Source: UBA6163 sp031411655
GTDB lineage: Bacteria > Planctomycetota > Planctomycetia > Pirellulales > Pirellulaceae
Assembly: GCA_031411655.1 (NCBI GenBank)
Contig: JANOBM010000122.1
Coordinates: forward strand, 1 to 64,000
DNA length: 64,000 nt
Reading direction: 5' to 3'
Part shown: positions 16,904-25,362 of the stretch, piece after piece
Numbering within the stretch: position 1 is the stretch's first letter
How the letters are laid out: each line of letters starts with the position of its first letter
Notes under the pieces: generated by a model
The model's database searches: none
Told to the model about the DNA's origin: nothing
What the model saw: the letters and a program-made list of their open reading frames with translations, nothing else
Position numbers and translations under genes: made by a program

Positions 16904-18247
16904 TCAAGTCAACTTGGCTCCGCTGATCAGTTTAATGAATTCTTTATTGCTCTCAAACCGCCCTAGCTGTTTTGTCAACTGTTCCATCGCATCGACGTGA
17001 TGCATTGTACTAAGTGTACGACGCAGCATGGTAACCGATTCAAGAGTTTCCTCATCAAGCAACAACTCTTCACGGCGTGTACCACTTTGGCTGATATCGA
17101 TTGCCGGCCAAACACGTCGATCAGCGAGACGCTTATCGAGTACAAGCTCCATATTTCCGGTTCCTTTGAACTCTTGGAAAATGGCTTCGTCCATTCGACT
17201 GTTGGTGTCGACAAGTGCGGTGCCGACAATTGTCAGAGAACCACCTTCTTGAAACGCACGCGCCGTAGCGAAAAGTTTCTTAGGGATGTCCATCGCCTTG
17301 ATGTCGAGGCCTCCGGTCATGGTTGCGCGTCCACGTCCGGTCTGGCCCACCCATTTGTTAAAGGCACGTGCCAATCGCGTGATCGAATCAAGCATGAGAA
17401 ACACATCTTGCCCCATTTCGGCAAGACGTTTCGCGCGATCAATCACCAACTGACTGAGCCGAACGTGGCTATCGACATCCATATCGAGACTGCTGGCAAT
17501 CACCTCTCCGCCAAGAACGTTGCGCTTCATGTCGGTGACTTCTTCGGGTCGCTCATCGATCAGCAGCACAATCAACTTAACCGTCGGATGATTCTTTGCG
17601 ATACCCGTGGCGATGTCCTGAAGCATGATCGTTTTCCCACTGCGAGGTGGAGCCACGATCAACGCCCTTTGACCCTTACCCAAAGGAGCGAGAAGATCGA
17701 TTACACGGTTGGTAATCGGTTTTTGTCCAACCTCCAGCTTAAGCCATTGCTCAGGATTGATGGGGGTCAGCGTATCGAAGGCCTTCACCTCGAGGTATGC
17801 CTCCGGTGCCATCCCATCGACATCCACGAGTTCCCGAACACGAGGACCTTGCTGGCGACGCGCCTGCTGCACCATCGCTCGAAGCTTAACGCCCTGACGA
17901 AGTCCGTAACGCTCGATCATCGTTCCGGGAACAAATGGATCGGTTCGTTCGCGACTGTAATTGTTTTCCTCGGTACGTAAAAAACCGTAGCCATTGGGGT
18001 GCAATTCAAGGATACCGATGCCTTCTTCTAACGGCACATCGGGACTGATCGGGGGACCGGAATCATCGTTGAGTTCGTCAACGCCTTCGCCATTGGGAGA
18101 TGCACCGGTTGCATTGGGATTGGGGCCGCGCCGTCGGCGTCGAACGCGAGGCTTGCCGGTTCCGGTTGGGGCGCCGTTTCCGGCGTAGGAACCATTGTTT
18201 GGAGAGCTGTTACTGCGGCCGCGAAAAGGCCGTTTCTTATTGACCAT
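16904..18247 (-). CDS. rho: transcription termination factor Rho
   Basis: The 447-residue hexameric RNA helicase ends transcription at rut sites. The ATG at 18247 (MVNKKRPFRG) is preferred over a start 26 codons upstream that only adds unconserved sequence. Residues 1-70 are a basic, Gly/Asn/Arg-rich tail. The cold-shock RNA-binding domain follows with GYGFLRT near 86-92. The ATPase core has Walker A APPRSGKT at 199-206, LIDERPEEV, and Walker B LMLDSITR. The Q and R loop regions (TGRGRATMTGGLD, SRMDEAIF) are present. It has the usual length apart from the basic tail. A tRNA-Ser gene follows. Confidence 0.97.
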   Translation of the reverse strand: MVNKKRPFRGRSNSSPNNGSYAGNGAPTGTGKPRVRRRRRGPNPNATGASPNGEGVDELNDDSGPPISPDVPLEEGIGILELHPNGYGFLRTEENNYSRERTDPFVPGTMIERYGLRQGVKLRAMVQQARRQQGPRVRELVDVDGMAPEAYLEVKAFDTLTPINPEQWLKLEVGQKPITNRVIDLLAPLGKGQRALIVAPPRSGKTIMLQDIATGIAKNHPTVKLIVLLIDERPEEVTDMKRNVLGGEVIASSLDMDVDSHVRLSQLVIDRAKRLAEMGQDVFLMLDSITRLARAFNKWVGQTGRGRATMTGGLDIKAMDIPKKLFATARAFQEGGSLTIVGTALVDTNSRMDEAIFQEFKGTGNMELVLDKRLADRRVWPAIDISQSGTRREELLLDEETLESVTMLRRTLSTMHHVDAMEQLTKQLGRFESNKEFIKLISGAKLT

Positions 18248-19036
18248 AGTTGATCCGAAGATGCGAGAACGTTTCTTGCCAAACGGACAAGCTTCGCTCG
18301 ACAGGGATAGAGGCACCGCAACCATTCAGGACCGAAGGCCCCACTGGAAAGAAACCGATTTGACGCCGCGGTGAAATGCGCAAACGCGATTCGAAGTTCA
18401 CTTCAATTTCCAACTACTCATACCCATCAAAACCATGTCCCAGGATCATGCCGTCGGTCATTTTTTGAGCAACTGCTGCGAGCCTTAGACCGGACTAGAA
18501 TTAGAAAGTCAAAAGTCTCTGATTAACGAAATGTTGACCCTCTTAGGCATCAACACTGGGCATTTTGACCGTTCCGATAACGAGCACCATGCTTCGCCCG
18601 GATACGGCAATTCATTTCAATCTCCATCTCATCAATCGGGAGGCCTAAGCAACTCTCCACGATCGACTTATCGACGCTCGACTGATGATCTCAAACATCA
18701 CCAGCTTGGTCGGGGCTCTGCGACAGCAACCCAAGATTGCCCGCAGAATATCGACCAATTTGCAGTCACCGGCTTCTCAATCCGCATCCAAGCGGGGAAA
18801 AGTAAACCCGAGTAACGCTCATTGAGAACAATCGAGTCGTCGCAAACACGGCGAGAACTCGAATTCAACTTCCTATCTATTTGAGTCTGTTTCAAGTTGC
18901 GCCGACAGACGCACATGATTGCCAGATTCTCTTTTGCCGCAAGGGGACATTACTACTTTGTCCCGGGGCTGAATGTCTAATTTCCGGCGCGTACCGAGGA
19001 CGCGGTTCTTCTTCTTTACCGGCTGAAGTATAGGTT
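18248..19036. other. 789-bp stretch between rho and the ABC ATPase genes
   Basis: The region separates two divergent genes. The longest forward frame (18531-18815, 94 codons) has no signal, motif or ribosome site and looks accidental. I see no tRNA, strong terminator or clear promoter. Part of it must hold the promoters for rho and for the genes starting at 19037. Confidence 0.5.
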
Positions 19037-19234
19037 ATGCCGCCGTTGCGTCAAGATTGCTTCAAAAAATTTGCGTTGTTACTTATTTTCGCTTCGGCCT
19101 GTATGCTTTGGAGCGCAGATGTAATGGGACAGGGCGTAACGAGACGATACCTGAAGGGGCGAGGAACGTCGCTAGCCGGGAATGTCGAGAGACATGCTGA
19201 CGCCTCTTCACTCACCGCGAAACTTGCGACATGA
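19037..19234 (+). CDS. possible small exported peptide coupled to the ABC ATPase
   Basis: A 65-residue frame starts with two basic stretches and a hydrophobic run (FALLLIFASACMLW), which looks like a signal peptide with cleavage near VMGQG. Its TGA overlaps the next ATG as ATGA, so translation of the two would be coupled. I recognise no family. The overlap and leader argue for a real gene; the shortness and lack of conserved motifs argue against it. Confidence 0.4.
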   Translation: MPPLRQDCFKKFALLLIFASACMLWSADVMGQGVTRRYLKGRGTSLAGNVERHADASSLTAKLAT

Positions 19235-20355
19235 ATCTCAATAATCCCGCTGTTTCCCCGGGACCATCGCCAACTGCGGCGATTCATGTTCACGGCCTAA
19301 ACCATCATTTCGGTTCCGGTGAAGCTCGCAAACAGGTCCTCTTTGACAATGAGCTTGAGGTTCGTCCCGGTGAAATCGTGATCATGACCGGGCAAAGCGG
19401 ATCTGGCAAAACGACCCTGCTTACCCTTATCGGAACCCTTCGTCGCGTTCAGTCAGGGAGTCTATGGGTCTTGGGCCAACCGCTGCATGCTGCTCCCGAT
19501 GTCGCGCTGGTCCGACTTCGAAAACGTCTCGGCTTCATTTTTCAGGCACATAACTTGTTCAGTTCGCTCACGGCACAAGAAAATGTGCGCATGGCGTTGG
19601 AACTGCAGCCGGATCAAATGACCCGCGCGCAGGCCAACGAACGCGCAAAAGAGATGCTCGAAGCGGTTGGCCTTGGCGACCGTATTCACTATCGACCCGG
19701 TGGCCTTTCCGGTGGTCAGAAACAGCGGGTCGCCGTTGCGAGAGGCCTTGTTCATGAACCGCAGATTTTGTTGGCCGACGAACCCACCGCAGCTCTTGAC
19801 GAAGAGGCGGGACGGAAAGTTGTCACGTTGTTTGAGAAGCAAGCCAAAGAACGTGGTACAGCGATCGTCATCGTGACCCACGATAATCGCATCCTCGACG
19901 TTGCCGATCGCATCGTCAAAATGGACTTTGGACGAATCGCCCGAGACACGAAGGTTCGCGAAACGTCGTTCATCGGTGAAATGCTCGTTCGCTGCAGCGT
20001 CTTTCGTGGTGTCACGGTAAGAACGCTCACCCGACTTGCTGAACGAATGAAACAGCAGTCACATCCAGCAGGAACCAGGATCATTCGACAAGGCAATCCG
20101 GGGCATCGCTTTTATTTGATCCGCGAAGGCGCCGCAGACGTCACTCGCGATCCGGGGAACGTCCACCTCGCGACACTTGGACCGGGTGACTTTTTCGGAG
20201 AAACGGCTTTGTTAACCGGTGAACCACGAAATGCTAACGTTGATGCAAAAACGGATATCACGGTCTACACGCTTGATGCTGAATCCTTCCGAGAAGCGAT
20301 GGCAGAACGCGCTACCATGGACCAGGAGGTACGCAGCTCTTTGTTCGCCGACTGA
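19231..20355 (+). CDS. DevA-type ABC ATPase fused to a cyclic-nucleotide-binding domain
   Basis: Residues 15-235 form an ABC ATPase of the DevA/LolD/MacB group: Walker A GQSGSGKTT at 54-62, Q loop in FIFQAHNLF, signature LSGGQKQRVAVARGL and Walker B ILLADEPTAALD. Residues 255-370 have the fold of a cNMP-binding domain, seen in GTRIIRQGNPGHRFYLIREG and GPGDFFGETALLTGEPRNA. Such a fusion suggests that export is gated by a nucleotide or another small ligand. The phosphate-binding motif has GETALLTGEPRNA where classic cAMP sites have GE...RxA, so binding is possible but unproven. No FtsX/DevC permease is nearby. Broken efflux genes follow downstream. Confidence 0.9.
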   Translation: MNLNNPAVSPGPSPTAAIHVHGLNHHFGSGEARKQVLFDNELEVRPGEIVIMTGQSGSGKTTLLTLIGTLRRVQSGSLWVLGQPLHAAPDVALVRLRKRLGFIFQAHNLFSSLTAQENVRMALELQPDQMTRAQANERAKEMLEAVGLGDRIHYRPGGLSGGQKQRVAVARGLVHEPQILLADEPTAALDEEAGRKVVTLFEKQAKERGTAIVIVTHDNRILDVADRIVKMDFGRIARDTKVRETSFIGEMLVRCSVFRGVTVRTLTRLAERMKQQSHPAGTRIIRQGNPGHRFYLIREGAADVTRDPGNVHLATLGPGDFFGETALLTGEPRNANVDAKTDITVYTLDAESFREAMAERATMDQEVRSSLFAD

Positions 20356-20547
20356 TGTGGCTTTATCGCGATGTACAGATCATCCCGTTCGATAGCGTCG
20401 CTCACTCCCGCGTGAGATTTGTCAGAATGCTGTGCTGCCGACCGCCGTCCTCTCAAACTCAAATCGCCACGTTTACCTGTAACGACGAACGAATGAACGA
20501 GCCCTGGAGCGGGCAACGACCAAGGTGGTGGCATCAAGGTGCTGGCA

Positions 20548-20835
20548 TCAAGGTGCTGGCGGTAACCGCTCTGCTGGCTGGCCAGGCTTCAACCCCGCGG
20601 CGCGTGTCTTCACCACCCTTTCAACACCGGATAGCCCGCTGACGATTTCAAAGTCGTCCCCACTTCGGAACCCCAAAACGAGTGGCCGGTATTTAATCCT
20701 TCCGGATACCACTAGGCAGCATCTCGCTGTGTCTGCGTCCCGGACGATCGCCGAAACAGGAATAGTCAAAACATCCTTCCCTTGATCCATTCGAATCTGC
20801 ACCGTCACATGCATTCCCGGGCGCAGCTCCTCCAC
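20548..20835 (-). pseudogene. C-terminal remnant of an efflux adaptor (HlyD/RND type)
   Basis: The 95-codon frame reads LRPGMHVTVQI, VLTIPVSAIVRD, a beta-rich stretch and SGLSGVERVVKTRA, the end of a periplasmic adaptor (membrane fusion protein). The N-terminal 250 or so residues with the signal, hairpin and lipoyl part are absent. Upstream of 20835 the sequence switches to a TolC remnant on the other strand. It is probably not expressed. Confidence 0.75.
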
Positions 20836-20884
20836 TTCAAAGCTTGATATCGACTGGGTTGATCAACCGACCAGAACTTTCTGA

Positions 20885-21223
20885 GGCAAGGCATTTGGTC
20901 TGCTAAGTGGTGGAACGATACGAGTCGCTGCAGATATTGCCGAGGCCCATGCGGAAGTCGGTGCAAGGAAAAATCAAGTCGCTGCCGCCGAAGCGGCGAG
21001 CCAATTCGCAGAGTCATCCTACGGCCATAACCAAGATCGAATCCGAGACGGACAGGGACTTCCCATCGAAGTCTTACAATCCATTCAGGCTCTCGACCAA
21101 GCTCGACGACAATACGTACAAGTGATCGCCGATTACGATCGCCCCCTGTTTCGATTGCACCGCGCGATTGGCTGGCCAATAGAAAAAACTCCCGCGACCA
21201 TGGGCGCGGGAGTAAATGAATAA
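20885..21223 (+). pseudogene. C-terminal remnant of a TolC-type outer membrane protein
   Basis: The frame after the TGA at 20882 has no usable start. It reads GGTIRVAADIAEAHAEV, a helical segment rich in Ala and Gln, RIRDGQGLPIEVLQSIQAL, a second helix and IADYDRPLFRLHRAIGWP, then stops at 21221. This is the last quarter of an outer membrane efflux protein. The adaptor remnant at 20548-20835 points away from it, so both genes lost their N-termini at the same junction (20836-20884). The final codons contain the terminator of the opposite gene. Confidence 0.8.
21182..21213 (-). terminator. rho-independent terminator of the di-heme peroxidase gene
   Basis: On the reverse strand the stem ACTCCCGCG/CGCGGGAGT (nine pairs) with an eight-base loop is followed by TTTTTTC. 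It lies 73 bases after the peroxidase stop codon and inside the 3' end of the TolC remnant. Confidence 0.85.
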
Positions 21224-21285
21224 ACACCGCATCGACAACCCAGCGGTCCCTTGATTCACGACGAAGCGCAGAACCAGCCGTTGCA

Positions 21286-22572
21286 CTACTTGGGAAGACG
21301 ACCTGTTTCCACCACGGGAAAATCGCCCTTCAAGCCTTCGAACATGAAGGCGACCAAGTCTGCTTTTTCACCATCGGTGAGTTTTAGCGGTACCATTTTG
21401 TCGCTCAGCCATGGATTCTTATGGCCACCGATGTTGTACCATTCGATCACCTCTTCGAGCGTCTTCTGACTTCCATCATGCATGTACGGCGAAGACAGCG
21501 AAACGTTGCGCAACGTTGGAGTCTTGAAAGCACCACGATCCTTTTCAGCCTTCGTGATTTCATAACGACCAAGATCCGGTGTTTTCGCTTCCATGCCAAC
21601 GCCAAGATTGTGGTATTGCTCATCGGCGAAGTTCGCGCCCGCATGGCAGACCGCACAATTTGCTTTACCAGCGAAGAGCGTCATCCCACGTTGAGCCGCC
21701 TCGCTCATTGAGTTCGCCCTTGTTGCTGACTTCAATGCCTCAAACTGCTCATACAACTCAGGGTCGTCCGTCTTCAACGCATCCAAATCTTCCAGGTCAG
21801 CAGCAAACAGCTTCTTGAAATTTCGCAGTTCGTTTTCGTAATCGTAAGGAGCCGGTCCCGTCACGATGACACGTTCAAAGGTTGCCAGCGCTTTACCCAC
21901 ATTCTCAATGGTGACCCCATCTTCAAAAATCGCATCGAACTGCTTTTTGTACCCCGCGATCGCCCCCAAGCTGGTCACGCAAGTCTCATGCGTATTACCC
22001 ATTTCGATCGGATTTGCGATCGGACCCACGGCTTGGTCTTCAAGCGTTGAGGCTCGCCCATCCCAAAACTGCTCACGACTCAACAGTCGGTTGTAGCTTA
22101 CCGGTGAATTCCGGCCGCCTTCTTTGCCTTGGATACCGACGCCAAATCTCGTATCTGCGCCGTAACCATGAGCAGGGTCATGACATGAAGCACAACTAAC
22201 CGAAGCGTCTGATGATAATCGGGTGTCGAAGTAGAGCTGACGTCCTAGTTCGATCTTTGCTCGCGTAATCACATTGCCTTCGGGTACAAACACGTTTGCC
22301 TTGCCTGCTTCTAGCCCCTTGGGCAACGTGAATTCAAGCGGTGCATGATTCGAGGCGTCCTTCAGCCAGGCATCCAGTTCAGCGTCCGTAAGTGGTCCTT
22401 TGCCAGGCAGCCCGCTCGTCAGGCTCGCATCGCCAAGCTCGACGACCGAGGGTACACCGGCAACCCGGACCGGGGTCGCATCGGCGGCAAATAACGGCGA
22501 GTACGAAACGACACAAAACACAGCCGCGGGCAGGACACGGCAAGCAGCGATCCAACGAGTTCGAATACTCAT
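21286..22572 (-). CDS. secreted di-heme cytochrome c peroxidase (CCP/MauG family)
   Basis: The 428-residue protein has a signal peptide ending near PLFAADA and two c-type haem sites, CASCHD and CAVCHAG, at the spacing of the bacterial di-heme peroxidases. Other family stretches are LGRQLYFDTRLS, FWDGRASTLEDQAVGPI and YMHDGSQKTLEEVIEWY. These periplasmic enzymes reduce hydrogen peroxide with electrons from small cytochromes; MauG relatives instead modify proteins. It is about 80 residues longer than classical CCP, mainly in an N-terminal stretch. A strong terminator follows. The closest role in this genome cannot be chosen from sequence alone. Confidence 0.92.
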   Translation of the reverse strand: MSIRTRWIAACRVLPAAVFCVVSYSPLFAADATPVRVAGVPSVVELGDASLTSGLPGKGPLTDAELDAWLKDASNHAPLEFTLPKGLEAGKANVFVPEGNVITRAKIELGRQLYFDTRLSSDASVSCASCHDPAHGYGADTRFGVGIQGKEGGRNSPVSYNRLLSREQFWDGRASTLEDQAVGPIANPIEMGNTHETCVTSLGAIAGYKKQFDAIFEDGVTIENVGKALATFERVIVTGPAPYDYENELRNFKKLFAADLEDLDALKTDDPELYEQFEALKSATRANSMSEAAQRGMTLFAGKANCAVCHAGANFADEQYHNLGVGMEAKTPDLGRYEITKAEKDRGAFKTPTLRNVSLSSPYMHDGSQKTLEEVIEWYNIGGHKNPWLSDKMVPLKLTDGEKADLVAFMFEGLKGDFPVVETGRLPK

Positions 22573-22681
22573 CGAGGAAGATCTCCATTCTAAAAGGTGT
22601 AGGGGGAGTTCGATTATAGTCGCGTTGAGAAGGGGAGGGGCGAAACCGAATCGATCTCCCGGCGGAAATGGAGCCTTCCTT

Positions 22682-23797
22682 CTATTTGGGGGAAGACCAA
22701 CCGGCCAGCCACTTTGCGATCCGCCTACCCGTGATACTCAGTGGAATTGCGGTCAATTCGGCCGCTGAAACGATTTGGTAGTCGGTAGCAGCGAGCGAAA
22801 TGCCTTCTGCTTCAACCGGGTCGGTTAGATGCACGTCAAGAGAGATGCGAAACCGAGTCACCGCATGTTTTAATCCGATTAGTCGCTCATTGTGCGAAAG
22901 CTCGACACCCAATCGCCTCGATAAAGTCCTAGCGGCATCCGCAGGCTGGTGGGTTGTCTGATCTGTAACACGGGGAAAATCCCATAGTCCCGCCCACCGT
23001 TCACCTTTGGGAACGCGGCAGACGAGCCACCCATCTCGCCCTAAAACCGGCACGATAAATGCGAATTCACGCCGATCTTCGTAAACCATTTTGGTAACTT
23101 TGCCCGGTATCGAGTCTTGCAGCCCCAAACGCTTGGCTTCACAGAGACTTGCTACAGGACACTTGTCGCAAGCAGGCGCAATCGGTTTGCATAAGAGTGC
23201 ACCCAGTTCCATCGCCGCCTGATTGAAACGCCCCGTACCCGTGCGCGGCAACATCGCCTCGGCTATTTTCCATAACTGCTCTACGCCTTCGCGACCTTTG
23301 ACGTCCGACTGCATCGCAGTCCAGCGGCTAAAAACACGGACGGTATTGCCTTCGACAATCGGTAGCTTGGCGTCGGTCGAAATCGATAAGATTGCACCGG
23401 CGGTGTATCGCCCAATGCCAGGCAACGCCAGTACGCTCTTGAAATCCACTGGAAATACGCCATCGTGATTTTCAACGATCTGCATTGCCGCTTGATGCAT
23501 CATGCGAGCGCGACGGTAATACCCTAGGCCCTCCCAAATCTTCATCAACTCACTCTCATCGGCGAGCGCGAGTGACTTTACGGTGGGAAACCGGGCGATA
23601 AATCGATTGAAGTAATCGACGACGGTGGCCACCTGGGTCTGCTGTAGCATGACCTCACTAACCCACACGTGGTACGGTGTTGGGTTAGCGCGCCAGGGCA
23701 GGTCCCTCGCGTTTCGGCGGAACCAGGTTGCGAGCCTTTGCCTGACCGAAGCTCGCCATAGGGCGTGATCAATCACCGAATTACCGATGTCACTCAA
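22682..23797 (-). CDS. mutY: adenine DNA glycosylase MutY
   Basis: This 371-residue enzyme removes adenine paired with 8-oxoguanine. It shows PWRANPTPYHVWVSEVMLQQTQV with the catalytic Glu, the helix-hairpin-helix LPGIGRYTAGAI, and the iron-sulfur loop C-x6-C-x2-C-x5-C (CKPIAPACDKC...C). The C-terminal 120 residues match the Nudix-like 8-oxoG recognition domain. The stretch that holds the catalytic Asp in E. coli MutY (LDGNVKRV) reads VEGNTVRV here, with Glu in place of Asp. The gene stands alone between the peroxidase and the PDZ-protein gene. Confidence 0.95.
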   Translation of the reverse strand: MSDIGNSVIDHALWRASVRQRLATWFRRNARDLPWRANPTPYHVWVSEVMLQQTQVATVVDYFNRFIARFPTVKSLALADESELMKIWEGLGYYRRARMMHQAAMQIVENHDGVFPVDFKSVLALPGIGRYTAGAILSISTDAKLPIVEGNTVRVFSRWTAMQSDVKGREGVEQLWKIAEAMLPRTGTGRFNQAAMELGALLCKPIAPACDKCPVASLCEAKRLGLQDSIPGKVTKMVYEDRREFAFIVPVLGRDGWLVCRVPKGERWAGLWDFPRVTDQTTHQPADAARTLSRRLGVELSHNERLIGLKHAVTRFRISLDVHLTDPVEAEGISLAATDYQIVSAAELTAIPLSITGRRIAKWLAGWSSPK

Positions 23798-23846
23798 TTG
23801 AAGTCCTACCGATTCTGCAATCTCGCCCCAACGATGGAGGCGCGTG

Positions 23847-23891
23847 ACTCATTGCGTCAATACTCATTGCGTCAATACTCATAAGGTCAAT
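23847..23891. repeat. tandem array, 3 x 15 bp
   Basis: The unit actcattgcgtcaat occurs twice without change and a third time as actcataaggtcaat. The third unit contains the stop codon of the PDZ-protein gene. It fills most of the gap before mutY. Confidence 0.85.
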
Positions 23892-25137
23892 CGGTTCTCG
23901 ACATTCGCATGAGGGTAACCTTAACCTTCTTGACCTCACCGCGACGATCGACGGTGATATCGAGCTCATCGCCAGCGAGATGATCCCCTACCGTCGCCTG
24001 CAGGTCCTCGAATCTTTGGATGTTCGTGTCGCCGATAGCAGTAACGATGTCTCCTGGCTGCAAGCCCGCGGCCTCAGCAGCGCCACCTTGGATAAGGCTT
24101 TCAATCTGACACGCTTGGGCAAAGCTATTGCATTTAACGCCTAAGAATCCGCCCTGCTTGGCCACAATGCTCAAGCCTGGCATCGACTCGCGAAGACTCC
24201 TGATCGATTCTGCCGGAAGGTCAGTGCCCATCAGTACGAGTTGAACGCGGATCGGCAACTTCGAGATTCGCTCGGACTCTTTGGGGGTTAACGTAACGTA
24301 TCGAAATTCTAACTCATCAACCCGAGGCATTTTCTCTAATACGCCCAGCACATCGCTTTCAAGTTTCGCTTCTCGGATCGCAAGCGTTCGCAGCATGGGT
24401 AGCTGCACAACAAAGCCGACTACCTCAGACGTCACCGCCTCTCCCTCGACGATCGCATAAGTCACATCCGTAAGCCATTTCAACCAGTGCAGCGACTCCA
24501 CATCGCCGTTCCATGATGAGTCGATCCAGACGACGTTGTCATTCACCGACCGTGCGTCAATCACAAATTCGCGATAACCGAGTTTCAATCCAGCGGCGGA
24601 AAGTCGCCGAAATGCCTCCATTTCACGGGAGCGATGGATCTCGTCCATGGCAACCTTTGCACGCATGGATGCGCTCCCGCTACCCGCTTCCAACAGTCGC
24701 GTCAGCGCACCAAACGCACCCATTTCGTCGTTTGGTTTTTGCTTCAATGCGAGTGTCTCCAACAGTGATACGGCTCGTTCAGTTACCTCCAACTGCCCTT
24801 GAGTAGCGATTTCCGCGAGCGGTTCGACGGCCGCGTCGCCGGCCTGGAGCAAACGCATGGATGCCGATTGACGCCTTAAGAATTGATCGCTCCCAAGCTG
24901 CTCCACCCAGTAGGAAACCGGTTTTGAATCAGTCGTTTTCGTTTCGTCCGAAGCGGTTCCGGCAGGATCGTCGACTCCCGGCGGCGGGGCACTGGGCAAG
25001 GAGGCATTTGGCAACTCGGCCTCGTCAGGCTCATCGCCGGTTGTATTTTCGATCGACAGCGTTAATGCGACGAAAATGCCCAATACGCTTATCAGCGCGG
25101 AGCCGCTGCGATACCAAGGTGACAATGAAAATGGCAT
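23887..25137 (-). CDS. secreted or anchored protein with HEAT-like and PDZ domains
   Basis: From ATG 25137 the product has 416 residues; a TTG seven codons upstream is the alternative. A hydrophobic segment near the N-terminus is followed by an acidic, Pro-rich linker. A helical repeat region (YWVEQLGSDQFLRRQSA and following) resembles HEAT/ARM repeats. A middle part has leucine-rich spacing. A C-terminal PDZ domain (about 325-405) carries GGFLGVKCNSF, IQGGAAEAAGLQPGDIV and a DELDITVDRRG strand. PDZ domains bind C-terminal peptides, so an adaptor role in the envelope is likely. No protease domain is present. The gene at 26534 has the same kind of N-terminal half. Confidence 0.82.
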   Translation of the reverse strand: MPFSLSPWYRSGSALISVLGIFVALTLSIENTTGDEPDEAELPNASLPSAPPPGVDDPAGTASDETKTTDSKPVSYWVEQLGSDQFLRRQSASMRLLQAGDAAVEPLAEIATQGQLEVTERAVSLLETLALKQKPNDEMGAFGALTRLLEAGSGSASMRAKVAMDEIHRSREMEAFRRLSAAGLKLGYREFVIDARSVNDNVVWIDSSWNGDVESLHWLKWLTDVTYAIVEGEAVTSEVVGFVVQLPMLRTLAIREAKLESDVLGVLEKMPRVDELEFRYVTLTPKESERISKLPIRVQLVLMGTDLPAESIRSLRESMPGLSIVAKQGGFLGVKCNSFAQACQIESLIQGGAAEAAGLQPGDIVTAIGDTNIQRFEDLQATVGDHLAGDELDITVDRRGEVKKVKVTLMRMSRTD

Positions 25138-25220
25138 GTTTCGACCAAGATGAAGCAATGAGGTGACGCTTTAACTTGCGCCTAGTGTAACGAGTTCTTA
25201 CCTTTCGAGCGAAGAACCTG

Positions 25221-25244
25221 GCATGCAACGTCACCGTTGCATGC
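25221..25244. repeat. 10-bp-arm hairpin upstream of the PDZ gene
   Basis: The arms gcatgcaacg and cgttgcatgc pair perfectly round tcac. No T-run follows on either strand. It may end the transcript of the permease gene or regulate the PDZ gene. Confidence 0.65.
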
Positions 25245-25264
25245 TGGCAAGTCAATGTACGGGT

Positions 25265-25324
25265 CGCTGATCTCGTAGCCGCTGATCTCGTAGCCGCTGA
25301 TCTCGTGGCCGCTGATCTCGTGGC
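25265..25324. repeat. tandem array, 4 x 15 bp
   Basis: The unit cgctgatctcgtagc occurs twice and then twice as cgctgatctcgtggc, head to tail with no spacers. It lies between the hairpin at 25221 and the permease gene. Confidence 0.9.
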
Positions 25325-25362
25325 CGCCGGTCTATAGCTGCCGGCGTCCCGAACGAAACGGA

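Noticed and set aside
16997..17980. 327-codon forward frame
   Set aside because: It lies wholly antisense to rho, which has clear family motifs.
18531..18815. 94-codon frame between rho and the ATPase gene
   Set aside because: It has no ribosome site, leader or recognisable motif.
20355..20642. 95-codon forward frame after the ATPase gene
   Set aside because: Its composition is unlike a protein of this genome and it overlaps the adaptor remnant; the 14-bp direct repeat inside it (ggcatcaaggtgct, twice) looks like slippage.
25265..25324. CRISPR-like array
   Set aside because: The 15-bp units follow each other with no spacers, and no cas gene is near.
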